Assembly: GCA_963853835.1 (NCBI GenBank)
Contig: OY970824.1
Location: forward strand, 42,850,727-42,914,726
Direction: 5' to 3'
Length of the DNA: 64,000 nucleotides
DNA from: Calendula officinalis
Lineage: Eukaryota; Streptophyta; Magnoliopsida; Asterales; Asteraceae
The translations under genes were made by a program, and so were the position numbers. Numbering within the stretch: position 1 is the first letter of the stretch; each line of letters begins with the position of its first letter. The notes below the pieces were generated by a model. The model did not search any database and was not told the origin of the DNA. It was given only the letters and a program-made list of their open reading frames with translations. This document shows, in pieces, positions 37,713 to 50,300 of the stretch.

Positions 37713-40700
37713 ATATTATGTCTCTAAACTCTTGTGGAATTGGTGATGGAGTGAAACGTCGACGAGTTGCGGTTATATGTAATAAGTATAAGGTATCGTT
37801 TTTGGCTATTCAAGAGACTCGGGTGTCTAAAGTAAGTTTGTTCATGATTAAGCAGCTTTGGGGTAACATGTCGTTTGATTTTGCGATTAGTAGTGCCGTT
37901 GGCTTGTCAGGTGGTATTTTGTCGGTTTGGGATGATTCTTTGTTCGAGAGCTCCAAAATTGTTAGTAGTCAAAATGTGTTAATTGTGCATGGGGAATGGA
38001 AGGCGAATAGTTTAAAGTGCATTATGGTTAATGTGTATGCGCCGCAAAGTAATGTTGAGAAAAGAAGGGTTTGGGAGTTTATTGTTCAATATATGGGAGA
38101 AAATGATAGTAACTACTTTGTTTTCGGTGATTTTAATGCGGTCCGGGAGGAAGGGGAAAGGTGGGGATGCGCAAAAAATGATAAAGAGATGGAGGATTTC
38201 AATGATTTCATAGATTCGGCTCAGATTATGGAAGTCCCGATGGGTGGGTCGGCCTTCACAAGATTAAGTAGAGATGGTAATAAAATGAGAAAGTTAGACC
38301 GTTTTCTCGTTAGTGAAGGGGTGAATGAGGCGTGTTCAGAGATGACGCCTACGGTTTTGAATGAGACGATCTCCGACCATCGTCCAATTTTATTATCACA
38401 AGAAGTTGTTGATTACGGGCCTCGAGCTTTCCGTTTCTTCAATACGTGGATGGAAGAAAGTGATTTTGAAGATTTGGTGTTGGGGCTGCGGAGTCAGCCG
38501 TCTCCCTGTAACAGTGGGGGGGGGGGGGCTATGATTCTTTTTAAAGATAAACTTAAGATGCTCAAAGAAAAATGTAAGAGTTGGTGGCAAGAGAAGAAGA
38601 GGGCTCAACAAAATGTTCGTCAGAAGTGCGTAAATGATATTTCGAGGGTTGAAAAGAAGATGGAGACGGGTGCAGTGACGGAAAATGAAAGACAGCTTAG
38701 AGACGGTGCTAAACAGTTGCTTTATAAACTAGACGAAAAAGAATGGAAGGACTTGTCGCAAAAAGTAAAAGTTAAATGGAGCATAGAAGGAGACGAGAAT
38801 TCGAAATATTTTCATGGTATTGTTAATAGCAAGCGCAGGTACTCCTTGATGCAAGGAGTCAAGCATAAAGGAGTTTGGGTCACGTCGCCTCCGGCAGTTA
38901 AAGACACATTTTTCAATTATTTTGAAAATAATTATAAAAAAGTTCGGGCGATTGAAGTGGTTAATAGAAGTGATACTTTCAAAAGGTTGTCGGAGGGGGA
39001 TATGCGGTTACTAATTGCACCGGTTACGGAAGAAGAGGTTAAACGGGCGGTGTGGAGCTGTGGTAATGAGAAATCGCCGGGCCCGGATGGATTCTCGTTC
39101 GCCTTTGTGAAAAGGTTTTGGGAGACTTTAAAAACTGACATCTTTAGTTTTGTTGTTGAATTTTTTGATACAGGTTTTATTCCCTCAGGATGTAATGCGT
39201 CGTTCATCACGCTGATCCCAAAGGTGTTGAATCCCATGGCGGTTAATGACTATCGTCCAATTAGTCTTATTGGTCTTCAATATAAGATTATTGCTAAGGT
39301 GTTAGCAATCCGGTTGGCTTTGGTGGTGAATTCGATCGTCAGCGTGGAACAGTCAGCGTTTGTTAAAGGTCGACAGATACTTGATGGGCCGTTGATTGTC
39401 AATGAAATATTGGCATGGTACAAAAAGAAGAAGAAAAAAGCTATGATGTTAAAAGTTGATTTTGAAAAAGCGTACGACTCGTTAGATTGGTCTTTTTTGG
39501 ATTGAATGTTGGTGTTTATGGAGTTCCCGGAAAAGTGGCGAAATTGGATTAGAGCAGTCTTAAATTCGGCTAAGGCTTCCGTGATTCTTAACGGGAATCC
39601 TTCTAAGGAATTCAAGCTTGAAAGAGGGTTAAGACAAGGGGATCCACTTTCTCCTTTTTTGTTCATTATTGCTATGGAAGGGTTACATGTGGCAATTGAA
39701 GATGCGGTGTCTCATAAATTATTTAAAGGGTTAAATGTGAGAGATGATGAGATGAATATTTCTCATTTATTTTATGCAGATGATGCTATCTTCACGGGGG
39801 AATGGTCGTTGGCAAATATTCAAAGTCTCATTATTATTCTTCATTATTTTTATATGGTGTCGGGCTTGAAATTGAATCTACATAAATCAAATTTATATGG
39901 TATTGGTGTTAAAAAAGACGAGTTGAGTGTCATGGAGGATTCGGTCGGGGTATGCCAAGGTAAAATTCCATTTAATTATCTTGGTCTTCCGGTGGGAGCA
40001 TGCATGTCTAGGAAATCTCATTGGGTTGGTTTGATTAATAGATTTAAGCATAAACTTTCTAAATGGAAAGTAAATGCTTTATCTATTGGAGGTAGGGCTA
40101 CACTTATTAAATCGGTGTTGGGTGGTCTTGGGGTATATTATCTTTCGTTGTTCTTGTTACCTTGTATGGTTGAGAATATTTTGGAACGTTTGAGGGCGGC
40201 GTTCTTTTGGGGCGGTTCGGAAGATAAAAAGAAAATCCATTGGATCAAATGGGATGTGGTGTTGGCTTCAAAGGAAAATGGTGGTCTTAGTATTGGGAGT
40301 TTAAAAGCGTTTAATGTTGCTCTTCTTTCGAAATGGTTGTGGCGTTTTGTTAATAATCGGGAGGCGTTATGGGCAAAGGTTATTTCTAATATTTATGGTC
40401 AAGATGGTGGGTTCATGAACTTCAACAAGAGAGCGTATTATAGTACACAACCTTGGTCTCAAATGTTAAAAATGATGGCCAAGTATAAAGATCAAGGAAT
40501 CTCGTTGCAATCTCATTTGTCTATCAGATTAGGGAATGGCCTGTCAACTTCCTTTTGGACAGATCCATGGTTATCAAATACGCCTTTATCGACTTTGTTT
40601 CCGAGATTATTCCGTCTAGAGACGAATCCTTTTTGTGTAGTGGCGGATCGTCTGGTTAATGGTTCGGTTAGTTGGTCGTGGTCTCGGGTTATGAGGGGCG

Positions 40701-41365
40701 GAAGACTAGATGCTCTCATTCATCAAGTAACGTCGAGGTTAGACGGAATAGTTCTTAATAATGAGCGGGATAAGTGGCAGTGGGGTATAGGGCATGATGG
40801 GGTGTTTGAAGTTGCGAGGACGAGACGATGGTTAGACGCGTTGTTCTTGCCGAGCTCGGTAAACCAGACACGGTGGAGTCGGATCGTACCAAGGAAGGTT
40901 AACATCTTATTTTGGAAGGTTGCGCTAAATCGTATACCGTCAAAGTCAAATTTATTGTTACGGGGAGTCCCGATTCTGGATGTTAATTGTGTTGTCTACG
41001 GTAATGGGGCGGAAGATGTGGACCATATTTTTTGGAGGTGCAAAGTGGCTAAAGAAGTTTGGAGCTCGATTAGTAGGTGGTTACAGGTCTTAGACACTAA
41101 TGTCTTGAATTTGGAGGATCTTTTATACACGTTGGATGCGCAAAATTATCCTAATCGGGTGAAGTGTATTGTGGAAGCGGTTTGTTTGACGGTGGTGTGG
41201 ATTCTATGGAGACATAGGAATGCGGTGACGTTCAATAGTGGTGATGCTCGGAAAAGTTTGTTGATAGATTCGATTAAGGAAGTGTCTTATAATTGGATGT
41301 GTAATCGTAGTAAAAAATATAAAGTTAGTTGGGTAGAATGGTTGATTATGCCTTGTAATGTTTGA
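37709..41365 (+). pseudogene. LINE ORF2 (endonuclease/reverse transcriptase), one in-frame stop
   Basis: ORF2 makes the enzyme for target-primed reverse transcription. Order: AP-like endonuclease (residues 1-230: LNSCGIG start, QETRVS, FGDFNAVR, SDHRPI), linker, reverse transcriptase (PGPDGFSF, DYRPISLIGLQYKIIAKVL, VDFEKAYDSLDW, GLRQGDPLSPFLF and the catalytic YADD), then a zf-RVT-like C-terminus (WKVALNRIPSKSNLL, then DHIFWRC). One TGA at 39503-39505 splits the RT domain just after the first catalytic Asp motif; both halves remain open. In the zf-RVT domain the first Cys pair is irregular (CVVYG). 1,219 codons in total, normal for plant L1. The stop makes this copy non-functional as read. 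Confidence 0.9.
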
Positions 41366-41424
41366 TTGTTCTAGCGTTTAGCTAGTTTTTTTTATTGAAA
41401 GCCGTTTCCAAAAAAAAATATACA

Positions 41425-41426
<2 letters not shown>

Positions 41427-41512
<86 letters not shown>
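41427..41512. repeat. (TA)n microsatellite
   Basis: About 86 bp of TA just after the LINE A-tail. Confidence 0.95.
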
Positions 41513-41514
<2 letters not shown>

Positions 41515-41520
41515 TATATA

Positions 41521-41936
41521 GAATAAGGATCAAGAAAGAATCATCCTTATTTGAAGAAGTTGAAGAAACAATACATTTTCGTAAAATATACATATATGTA
41601 TATATACATGTATATTCATACAATATGTATACATATGTTCATATTTATACCGTATATATGTATATATATACACATATATATACGGAATGCATATGCATTT
41701 TCGTAAATGAAATGCATATTCCGACTGAAAATGCAAGTTACGTAAATTGCATGTGTATATATATGTGTATATATACATATATATCGGGCATGAGTATGCA
41801 CATATATATATATCTATGGTATGAATATATATGTATATATACATATATGTATGTATATGTATACATAAATGTATATTTTACGAAAATGCATTGCTTCTTC
41901 AACTTCTTCAAATAAGGACCCTTTTCTATTGATCCA

Positions 41937-41940
<4 letters not shown>
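41521..41940. mobile_element. foldback element between (TA)n arrays
   Basis: Outer arms containing GAAGAAGTTGAAGAA and TTCTTCAACTTCTTC, continuing through CATTTTCGTAAAATATACAT and its complement. A second nested pair (GGAATGCATATGCATTTTCG and relatives) sits in the middle. The remainder is TATA/TGTATA-rich. ORFs in it are low-complexity artefacts. Confidence 0.75.

Positions 41941-41941
<1 letters not shown>

Positions 41942-42000
<59 letters not shown>
41942..42000. repeat. (TA)n microsatellite
   Basis: About 59 bp of pure TA. Confidence 0.95.
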
Positions 42001-43078
<1,078 letters not shown>

Positions 43079-43080
43079 TA

Positions 43081-43392
43081 CCACCTCCGTATCAAATTAA
43101 GTGATACATTTGAGGTTTTACATTTTTTGAGGCAAAAGATTAAATGGATGTTAAGAAAGATTAAAGTGGATAGTTTGTGAAGAATGAGTCTTACTCCTTT
43201 TGAATGAAGTGATATTAATGATGTTTAAAAGTTAAAGTAAGGGTAAAAAGGTAATTTCATTATATTAAAGTGGATAGTTAGTGGAGGATGAATCTCAATG
43301 TTTTACAAAATAAGGTAAATTTTAAAAGTTTATCACTTATTTTGTACCACCCTTAAATGAAAAGTGTATCTTTTATTTTGATACGGAGGTAG
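43081..43392. mobile_element. Stowaway-like MITE in the kinase promoter region
   Basis: Ends CCACCTCCGTATCAAAT and ATTTTGATACGGAGGTAG, TA target duplication at 43079-43080 and 43393-43394. 312 bp. Same family as 32250-32585. It ends about 295 bp upstream of the kinase ATG. Confidence 0.9.
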
Positions 43393-43686
43393 TAATGAAT
43401 TTGAAAGTAAAACAATGGCATTCGTCAAAATTTTATGCCTAGAAAACCTCTTAACCTGTAATAAAGATTGTTGATAGTCAAATGAGGAAAAGTACATCCA
43501 CAATTTCCATTCCTACAATCCCTCGATCTCCAATATTCATCCATGTTTCATCTCACTTGTATCTCTTTCTCTCTACATTCCCTTAATTTCTAACTCCCTA
43601 AACTTTCTGTTGTTGGTCAATCGCCCAAAGACCCATTCCTGTTGTTGCTCTCTCTAGCTAGTCCTCCCCTTCCTCCAACCATCCCA
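43393..43686 (+). promoter_or_regulatory. kinase gene proximal promoter and 5' UTR
   Basis: Position only. The segment 43500-43680 is pyrimidine-rich (CTCTTTCTCTCTAC, CTCTCTAGCTAG), typical of plant 5' UTRs. No convincing TATA box was identified. An in-frame non-ATG start at 43642 is rejected in favour of ATG 43687. Confidence 0.45.
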
Positions 43687-44353
43687 ATGGGGAACTGTTG
43701 TTCCCAAGCTACACCTCAAGATGGCGCCGAACCCGAAGATCAAAAAGCGTTAAAAGGAGAAAAACCAAACGAAGAAAACTCGACCACAACACCCACGACC
43801 GTCCCTATGGCCCAACCAGCTAAAATCGACAAGAAACCGCCTAATAACACAGTCTTGGGACGGCCCATGGAAGATGTTCGGACCCTTTACACCATAGGAA
43901 AAGAGCTTGGAAGGGGCCAATTTGGTGTTACACATTTGTGCACATGCAAAAAAACCGGAAACCAATTTGCATGCAAAACAATAGCCAAAAGAAAACTTTC
44001 TAATAAAGACGACATTGAGGATGTGAGGAGGGAAGTACAAATCATGCATCATTTGGCTGGCCAGAATAACATTGTTGAGCTTAAGGGGGCCTTTGAGGAC
44101 AAACATTCGGTACATTTGGTGATGGAGTTGTGCGCTGGGGGCGAGTTGTTTGATCGAATCATTGCTAAGGGACATTACACCGAAAGGGCTGCGGCATCGT
44201 TGCTTAGGACGATCGTTCAAATCGTTCATACGTGCCATTCCATGGGTGTTATTCATAGAGATCTTAAACCAGAAAATTTCCTTCTTTTGAATAAAGATGA
44301 AAATGCTCCTCTTAAAGCTACTGACTTTGGTCTTTCCGTTTTCTACAAGCAAG
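43687..44353 (+). CDS. CPK17/34-like: CPK exon 1: N-terminal variable region and kinase N-lobe
   Basis: Residues 1-222 plus one base. It includes MGNCC, a low-complexity linker, the glycine loop, the ATP-binding Lys97, HRDLKPEN and DFG. The donor follows CAA-G; the open frame beyond it stops within a few codons (TAA). Confidence 0.95.
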
Positions 44354-47300
44354 GTTAAATTCCTACATTTTTTGGCAGGTTACACGTAAAAGGAGTACTT
44401 TTTTGACAAATTCGTTTCAAAAATTGCAATTATATATAATATTTAACAACTTGATGTGATATGATAAATATTACCAAACTGGCCGCTAAATTAGTTTTTT
44501 TTCTCCGTCTTTGTTGACCCCTTTTTACCCGCCTTTTTCTTTGTTGACTTTTCTTTTTTCAAGTTGTAGAATATTATCCTCTAAATGTTCGTAGTGGATG
44601 CACTTCGTGGGGATATGCATATTGCTACTGACAATTAAGAAATTAATTATTCGATACTTTTTAGTCGATAATATTATCGGTAAATCCCCCGCGACATCTC
44701 GCTAAAACCCGATAGTTTTGATCAAAATCAAACATTTGAGGGCATTTGTCGTATAAAATCGCTTGGTTAATGGTTATTCCACAGGGACATTATTTGATTA
44801 TAAATTGAGAGAAACATTCAAAGTAGTCCATCTTTTTGTACAGTCTTAAGGATAGAATTTAGCCTTTGGATCAATCAATCCTCAAAAATCACCACCACCA
44901 TCACATGTGATTGAATACATCAACACCACCACCACCGGATATGTTTTAAATCACATGTGATTGCACAATACCGACCACCACTACCACCCTCATTTGTATT
45001 AAATCACATGTGATTCAATACCGTCGACCACCACCACCACCACCATATCCACCACCGGCAACCCCTCGCCACGGTTGGCTGCATTCAATCACATGTGATT
45101 GCGTATCCAATCACATTGAGTGTGGTAACCGGAGGCGGCGTTCGGCGGAAGCGGCGGCTGGTAAGATTTGTCCTTTCGAACTATGTTTTAAAGGTGGACT
45201 ACTTAGAAAACAACCCTATAAACTTAATAACATATCGGCTTGATTTCGGAAGTATGCTTCTTAGATATAAATAACTAAATATACTAAAAATATATTTTTC
45301 TGCGTGCAACCTGCCCTTCTGTTTGATTCATTTAAATTTTTGATAAATTTGATACAAATTGTTAGGACTAGTTTTGTAATAGTTTTGATCTTTAAAGTCC
45401 GTTAGTTAACTTGTCCTTTGTTAAGTGGTAGGAGTATATAAGGTTGTATCTTTGACTTTCAAGTCAAGCTTTCCACACAATTACTGGATACATTTTTAGG
45501 GAAAGTTTCATTCATCTCATTTTCTCTCAACTTCACACACTTACACCAAGAACACACACTCACTCAAATCTTCTATTTCTCACTTGAATCTTCATGGATT
45601 AGCTTGATTATAGTTTCATTAAGTCTTACAATTGGTATCAGAGCAAAAACTCTCTGTGAGTGGATCCAAATTCAGCCTAATTCGATCAAGATCTGAGAAA
45701 AAGTGAAGAAAAATTGATGTTCGTCATGCAAATTTAATGTTGTAAATTTTTCGTTGGAATTGAAGATTTTATTGAAGAATCATGTTTCTCATTCGATTCT
45801 AATCAAGATAGAATCAAGTTTCGATCCATTCCGTTAACAGATCACTTCAATTTCGTGATTTTGGTGAAAAAGTAAAAAGTTGAAAAACTTACTGTGAATC
45901 GAAGATTCGAAGCTTATGTGTTATGGATTGAAGAAATTGATCGGTACAAAGTGTTAGCATTTGGATTTCGAGCAATTAGCAAGAAGAATCATTCAAATCG
46001 GTGAAGAAATGAGTGAAATCGGATTGCATTAGTGAAGAAAAGGACTTACTGTTCGTGTACGTGAAGAACTTCGGCTTCATTCAAGATGAACAAGTTCGAT
46101 CTCCCTAGTTCGGCCCGAAGTTGTATGTTCGGCCCAATGAGAAGTTCGGCCCAAGGTTAGTTCGGCCCGAAGTTCATTTTATTAGTAGTTCGGCCCGAAG
46201 AACAAATCAAGTAGTTCGGCCCGAAGTGGAAAATCAACAAGTTCGGCCCACTTTCGATCACACCTAGTTCGACACAATTTTTCACATAGTTCGGTCAAAA
46301 TTGAAATACGATTTTATAACCAAACGTTACTGTTCGGCTTATTGAAATCAAAGTGTTCGGTCAAATTGTTCGGCAATTGACGAATTCAAGATTGACGAAC
46401 TCGAACAATTTGTAATCAGCCTTCTTTCTTTGATCAAATCGATCTTTCTTGTATTCAGAAGATCTTTCTTTGATCAAATCGATCTTTGACCAAGTTCGAT
46501 ACCTACTTCTGCTCAATATTCACTGTTCGGTTTGTAATCGTATCGAACTGAAACTTTAAACTGCTCGATCAATTTCAAACTTCAATCGTATCAAGATTCA
46601 CATACTTAATCAATTTCTGAAAATCATTTTCTGTATCAATTTCTGAAAACTGTTCGGCATCAATTTCTGAAAATCAGAATTCAATTGATACACTTTTGAA
46701 GATCTCGGCATCAATTTCTGAAAATCAGGACTCAATCGATTAAACTCGACAGCAATTGATCGGCATAAGAGTTCGGTTTTTTTTTATCAAGACTTCGGCA
46801 GTCATCTGTATTCGATCAGTGTATTCCTGTTTTTGACCTTATCAATTTTTACAGCCCAAACCCAAATTACCAAATTGTGTTTAGCCCAAGCTTATATCAT
46901 AAGCCCAATATACGTTAAATGAATGGATGTTACAAATTATTTTTTAAACCCAAACAATTCTTTTAAACCACCGAAATTTTTAAATATTTTTTACCCAATA
47001 TCAACAAATTTTTAAATATTTTAAACATCTTTAACTAATACAATTTTTAAACAAAATTTTTAAAGAAAATTTTTACATTTTTTAAACTAAAAACTTTTAC
47101 CCAAAATCCTAATAATCGTAAAAATATGGATAAAGACCTTGCCAATGCGAGAAAAGATGCCGAATGTTATAAACAAATGGAAAAACCTACAACAGCTATC
47201 ACTGATGATTTGGATAAAGAACGTCACGACGTACTACGAGTTATGGCAAAAATTTCAGACTATGAGAAGAAATATAATTCAAAGCCTACAAACAATAATC

Positions 47301-50300
47301 TGAGATCTTCATTCGACATTAAGCCTGATATATCTGCTACAATCTCAACTAAAAAGCCAACCGTCACACCTTTGGATGCTACAAAGAAATTAATCGTTCG
47401 GGATTCCGAGTATTATAAACGTAAAATGTCGAGGGCTACACAAATTGAGTATGAAAAAGTGTTCTTAGTTGAAGATAGTAAATGGATGGAAGATTCAGAT
47501 CCTAAGGATGAAAAGCTTATGGTGGTTACTGATCGATTTAATGAAGAGGCCAACAAAGAACTTGAGGTAATCAGTTCCCTCTTTTCAAATTCTGATAATC
47601 TTATTGGTCCGGATACTTGTTTTGTTACAACTCAGATTTCTGAAATTGATTCTTTAAAACAAAACATTTTAGATGAAAAAGATTTAAATAATCAATTTCA
47701 AGAACGTTTAAATAATTTGCAAAATGAAAATGAACAACTTGTTCAACAGATTAAACAAATTAAAAATGTCAAACTTGAGAATCTGGAGTTACAAAATCAA
47801 GTATCAGAATTGAATGTCATATACGATAATGATGTTAAGAATTTGTCTCATACAATTTCTGAATATCAAATAACCAAAAATTGTTTGGAACGTAAACAAT
47901 AAGAGTTTGATGAAAATGAACAACATTTTAAATCATTAAATTCACAAATCAAAGAATTAACCGAAAATCTTCATGAACAAAACATTATTTCATCAAATGA
48001 AATGCTAAACAAACAAAATATCATAAACACACTCAAGCATGAAACAATTAAATTGAATTCACATATCAAACATCTTGAGGAATTGATTGTTAAACGAGGA
48101 CACACTGATCAAACCATTCATCTTAACAAGCCTAAAGATTTCAAATATTTCAACTCTCGAGAAGGGCTAGGAGCTGACAATCCAGAATATCTTAAGACCG
48201 CGTGCAAAATGGCTCCTACATTATATGATTCAAGATATCTACTCAATGGAATCTCGCAGCGTTTCATTCGGATGACTGACGAGGAAGAAGAAATAGAGAA
48301 CTTCAACAGAGCTAAAAAGGAGAATGCTCAAATTAGTTTCAATTACACTGAATTAAATAAAACATATGAAACTAAAAGGGCTCAATTTGAAAATGATGAT
48401 TATTTTCCCATTATAAAACCAGAAGAATTTGAAATTAAGGGAAATGATGTTATTCAACAAAAGGTTACACCAAAGATTTATGTACCAAATCTAATTCTTG
48501 AAAAGAAAATTTGTCAATTGGAAACTGAAATAGATGAAACACATAAGGTGTTTGACAAAGAAAAATCAGTTCTACAAACAAAAATTCATGGATTAGAAAA
48601 TAAAATTGATGAAACACATAAATCTTATGAGAAAGAGAACCTAAAGTTGCAAGCACAAATTCAAAATTTAGAATCTAAATCATCTAATCTTCAGAAACTT
48701 AAGAAGCCTAGTGCATCTATGAACTTAGATTCTCCTTTAACTGCAACGAATAAAAGTAAAAACTCCAGAATGTTTTCTCCTGTCATGGCATATCGTGATT
48801 TTTATAAAATCAAGCAAACTGAGGTTCATAGAGGAAATTCTACACCTAAACCGAAATCACAAGTCATATCCTCTACCAAGCCTAAGCCTAGGAGATCCAC
48901 GGTCCCGCCACACTCTGATAAGAAACTGAATGCTCTTAAACAAGTTATTAGAGGAAATTCCGCACCTAAAACTCCAAATAAATTAGGTTCCTCTTATAGA
49001 CTTAAGCATTCTCAAGTGGATAAACCTACACCATCAACCGTGTTGAAACATTCGAGTCCTTCAAAGAAAATCTTTTCCAAAACTAAATCGTTAAAATACT
49101 CAAGAAATGATTTACTTTCATTGGCACCTAATATGACTTTTACACAAGTGCCAAAAACATCTCCTGTTTATGTTTACAAAACATCCTCAATCTTAAAAGC
49201 AAAATGGGTTCCCAAAACTCCAACATCTCAAATAATTCCCCGGAAATTATTTGAAAGTGAAACATCAAGTTTCAGTTTTTCTTGGAACTCTCAATCTTTC
49301 AATCAAATCGATACAACTTATCGGTGGTTTCATTCTCACGCTAACATCGTCGGACCCAAACAAAAATGGGTACCAAAAGTTGTTTGATTTGTTTTTCAGG
49401 ACAATGACTTATACACACTTCAGTGTATAACTCGGTCCTCATCGGTCAATGCCTTATACACACTTCAGTGTATAACTCGAGCATCAACAGAGTGACTTAT
49501 ACACAATTCGGTGTATAACTCGAGCTTCAACAGAATGACTTATACACATTTCTGTGTATAACTCGCGCTTCATCTAAATGACTTATATACACATCAGTAT
49601 ATGACCCAAACTTCAAAGCAATGGCTTTCAAGTATTTCAGCTTGAAACCCGCTCAAAACCAGTTTTTCACATAACTGTAAAAATTCTTTCCCACTCCTCT
49701 AAATCTGTAAATTTTCATTCTTTATTTTGTCGAGGGGGAGAAATATTAATTCTAGGGGGAGAATTAGTATTTCCAGGGGGAGAAACTTTATTATATCAAT
49801 ACTTTTATACCCGTTTGGATTTTTTTTATCGATCAATTTTTTTTATCAAACAACAATACCTTCCTATGGTTTGCCAGAACCGGCCTAAGCTTCGAAGGGA
49901 AATATTTTTTTTTTTTAGCCAAAATTGGTAAATGTGAGGGTATATTTCTAGGGTATAGATTTAGGTGAGTGCAGGGTGATGTGAAAACATGATAATATCA
50001 AGAAAACACACCTTTGAGTGCATCCAAACCGACAATAAACCGGGCAACCTCTCTAATTTGTGATCATTCATGTGTTGAATGATTCACCAGACTTAACTGG
50101 CCCAGTCAAGCATTTGCACTCCACCACCAACTACTCAGATTCCTCTCAATAGGAATTTGTTTCAATTCATCAGGGGACGTAGCACATAATCTATCGACTG
50201 CTCATTCGGAGTATGTTGGTATTGAAATAATTAACCTTCTGCCCCGGGTTACGTCTTCAATTGAATGCACAATGTGTCTAGTTCTCACCGACAAATATTT

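Larger units (their letters stand above)
35941..41419 (+). mobile_element. LINE (L1-type non-LTR retrotransposon), nearly full length
   Basis: A 5.5-kb element: short leader, ORF1 with RRM, ORF2 with endonuclease and reverse transcriptase, and a short 3' end with an A-run (41410-41418). Only two in-frame stops were found, one in each ORF. The 5' end (a CT-rich stretch at about 35950) is inferred. No TSD could be resolved because both flanks are TA-rich. Confidence 0.85.

Noticed and set aside
43750..44352. 200-codon minus-strand ORF across CPK exon 1
   Set aside because: Antisense shadow of the kinase exon.
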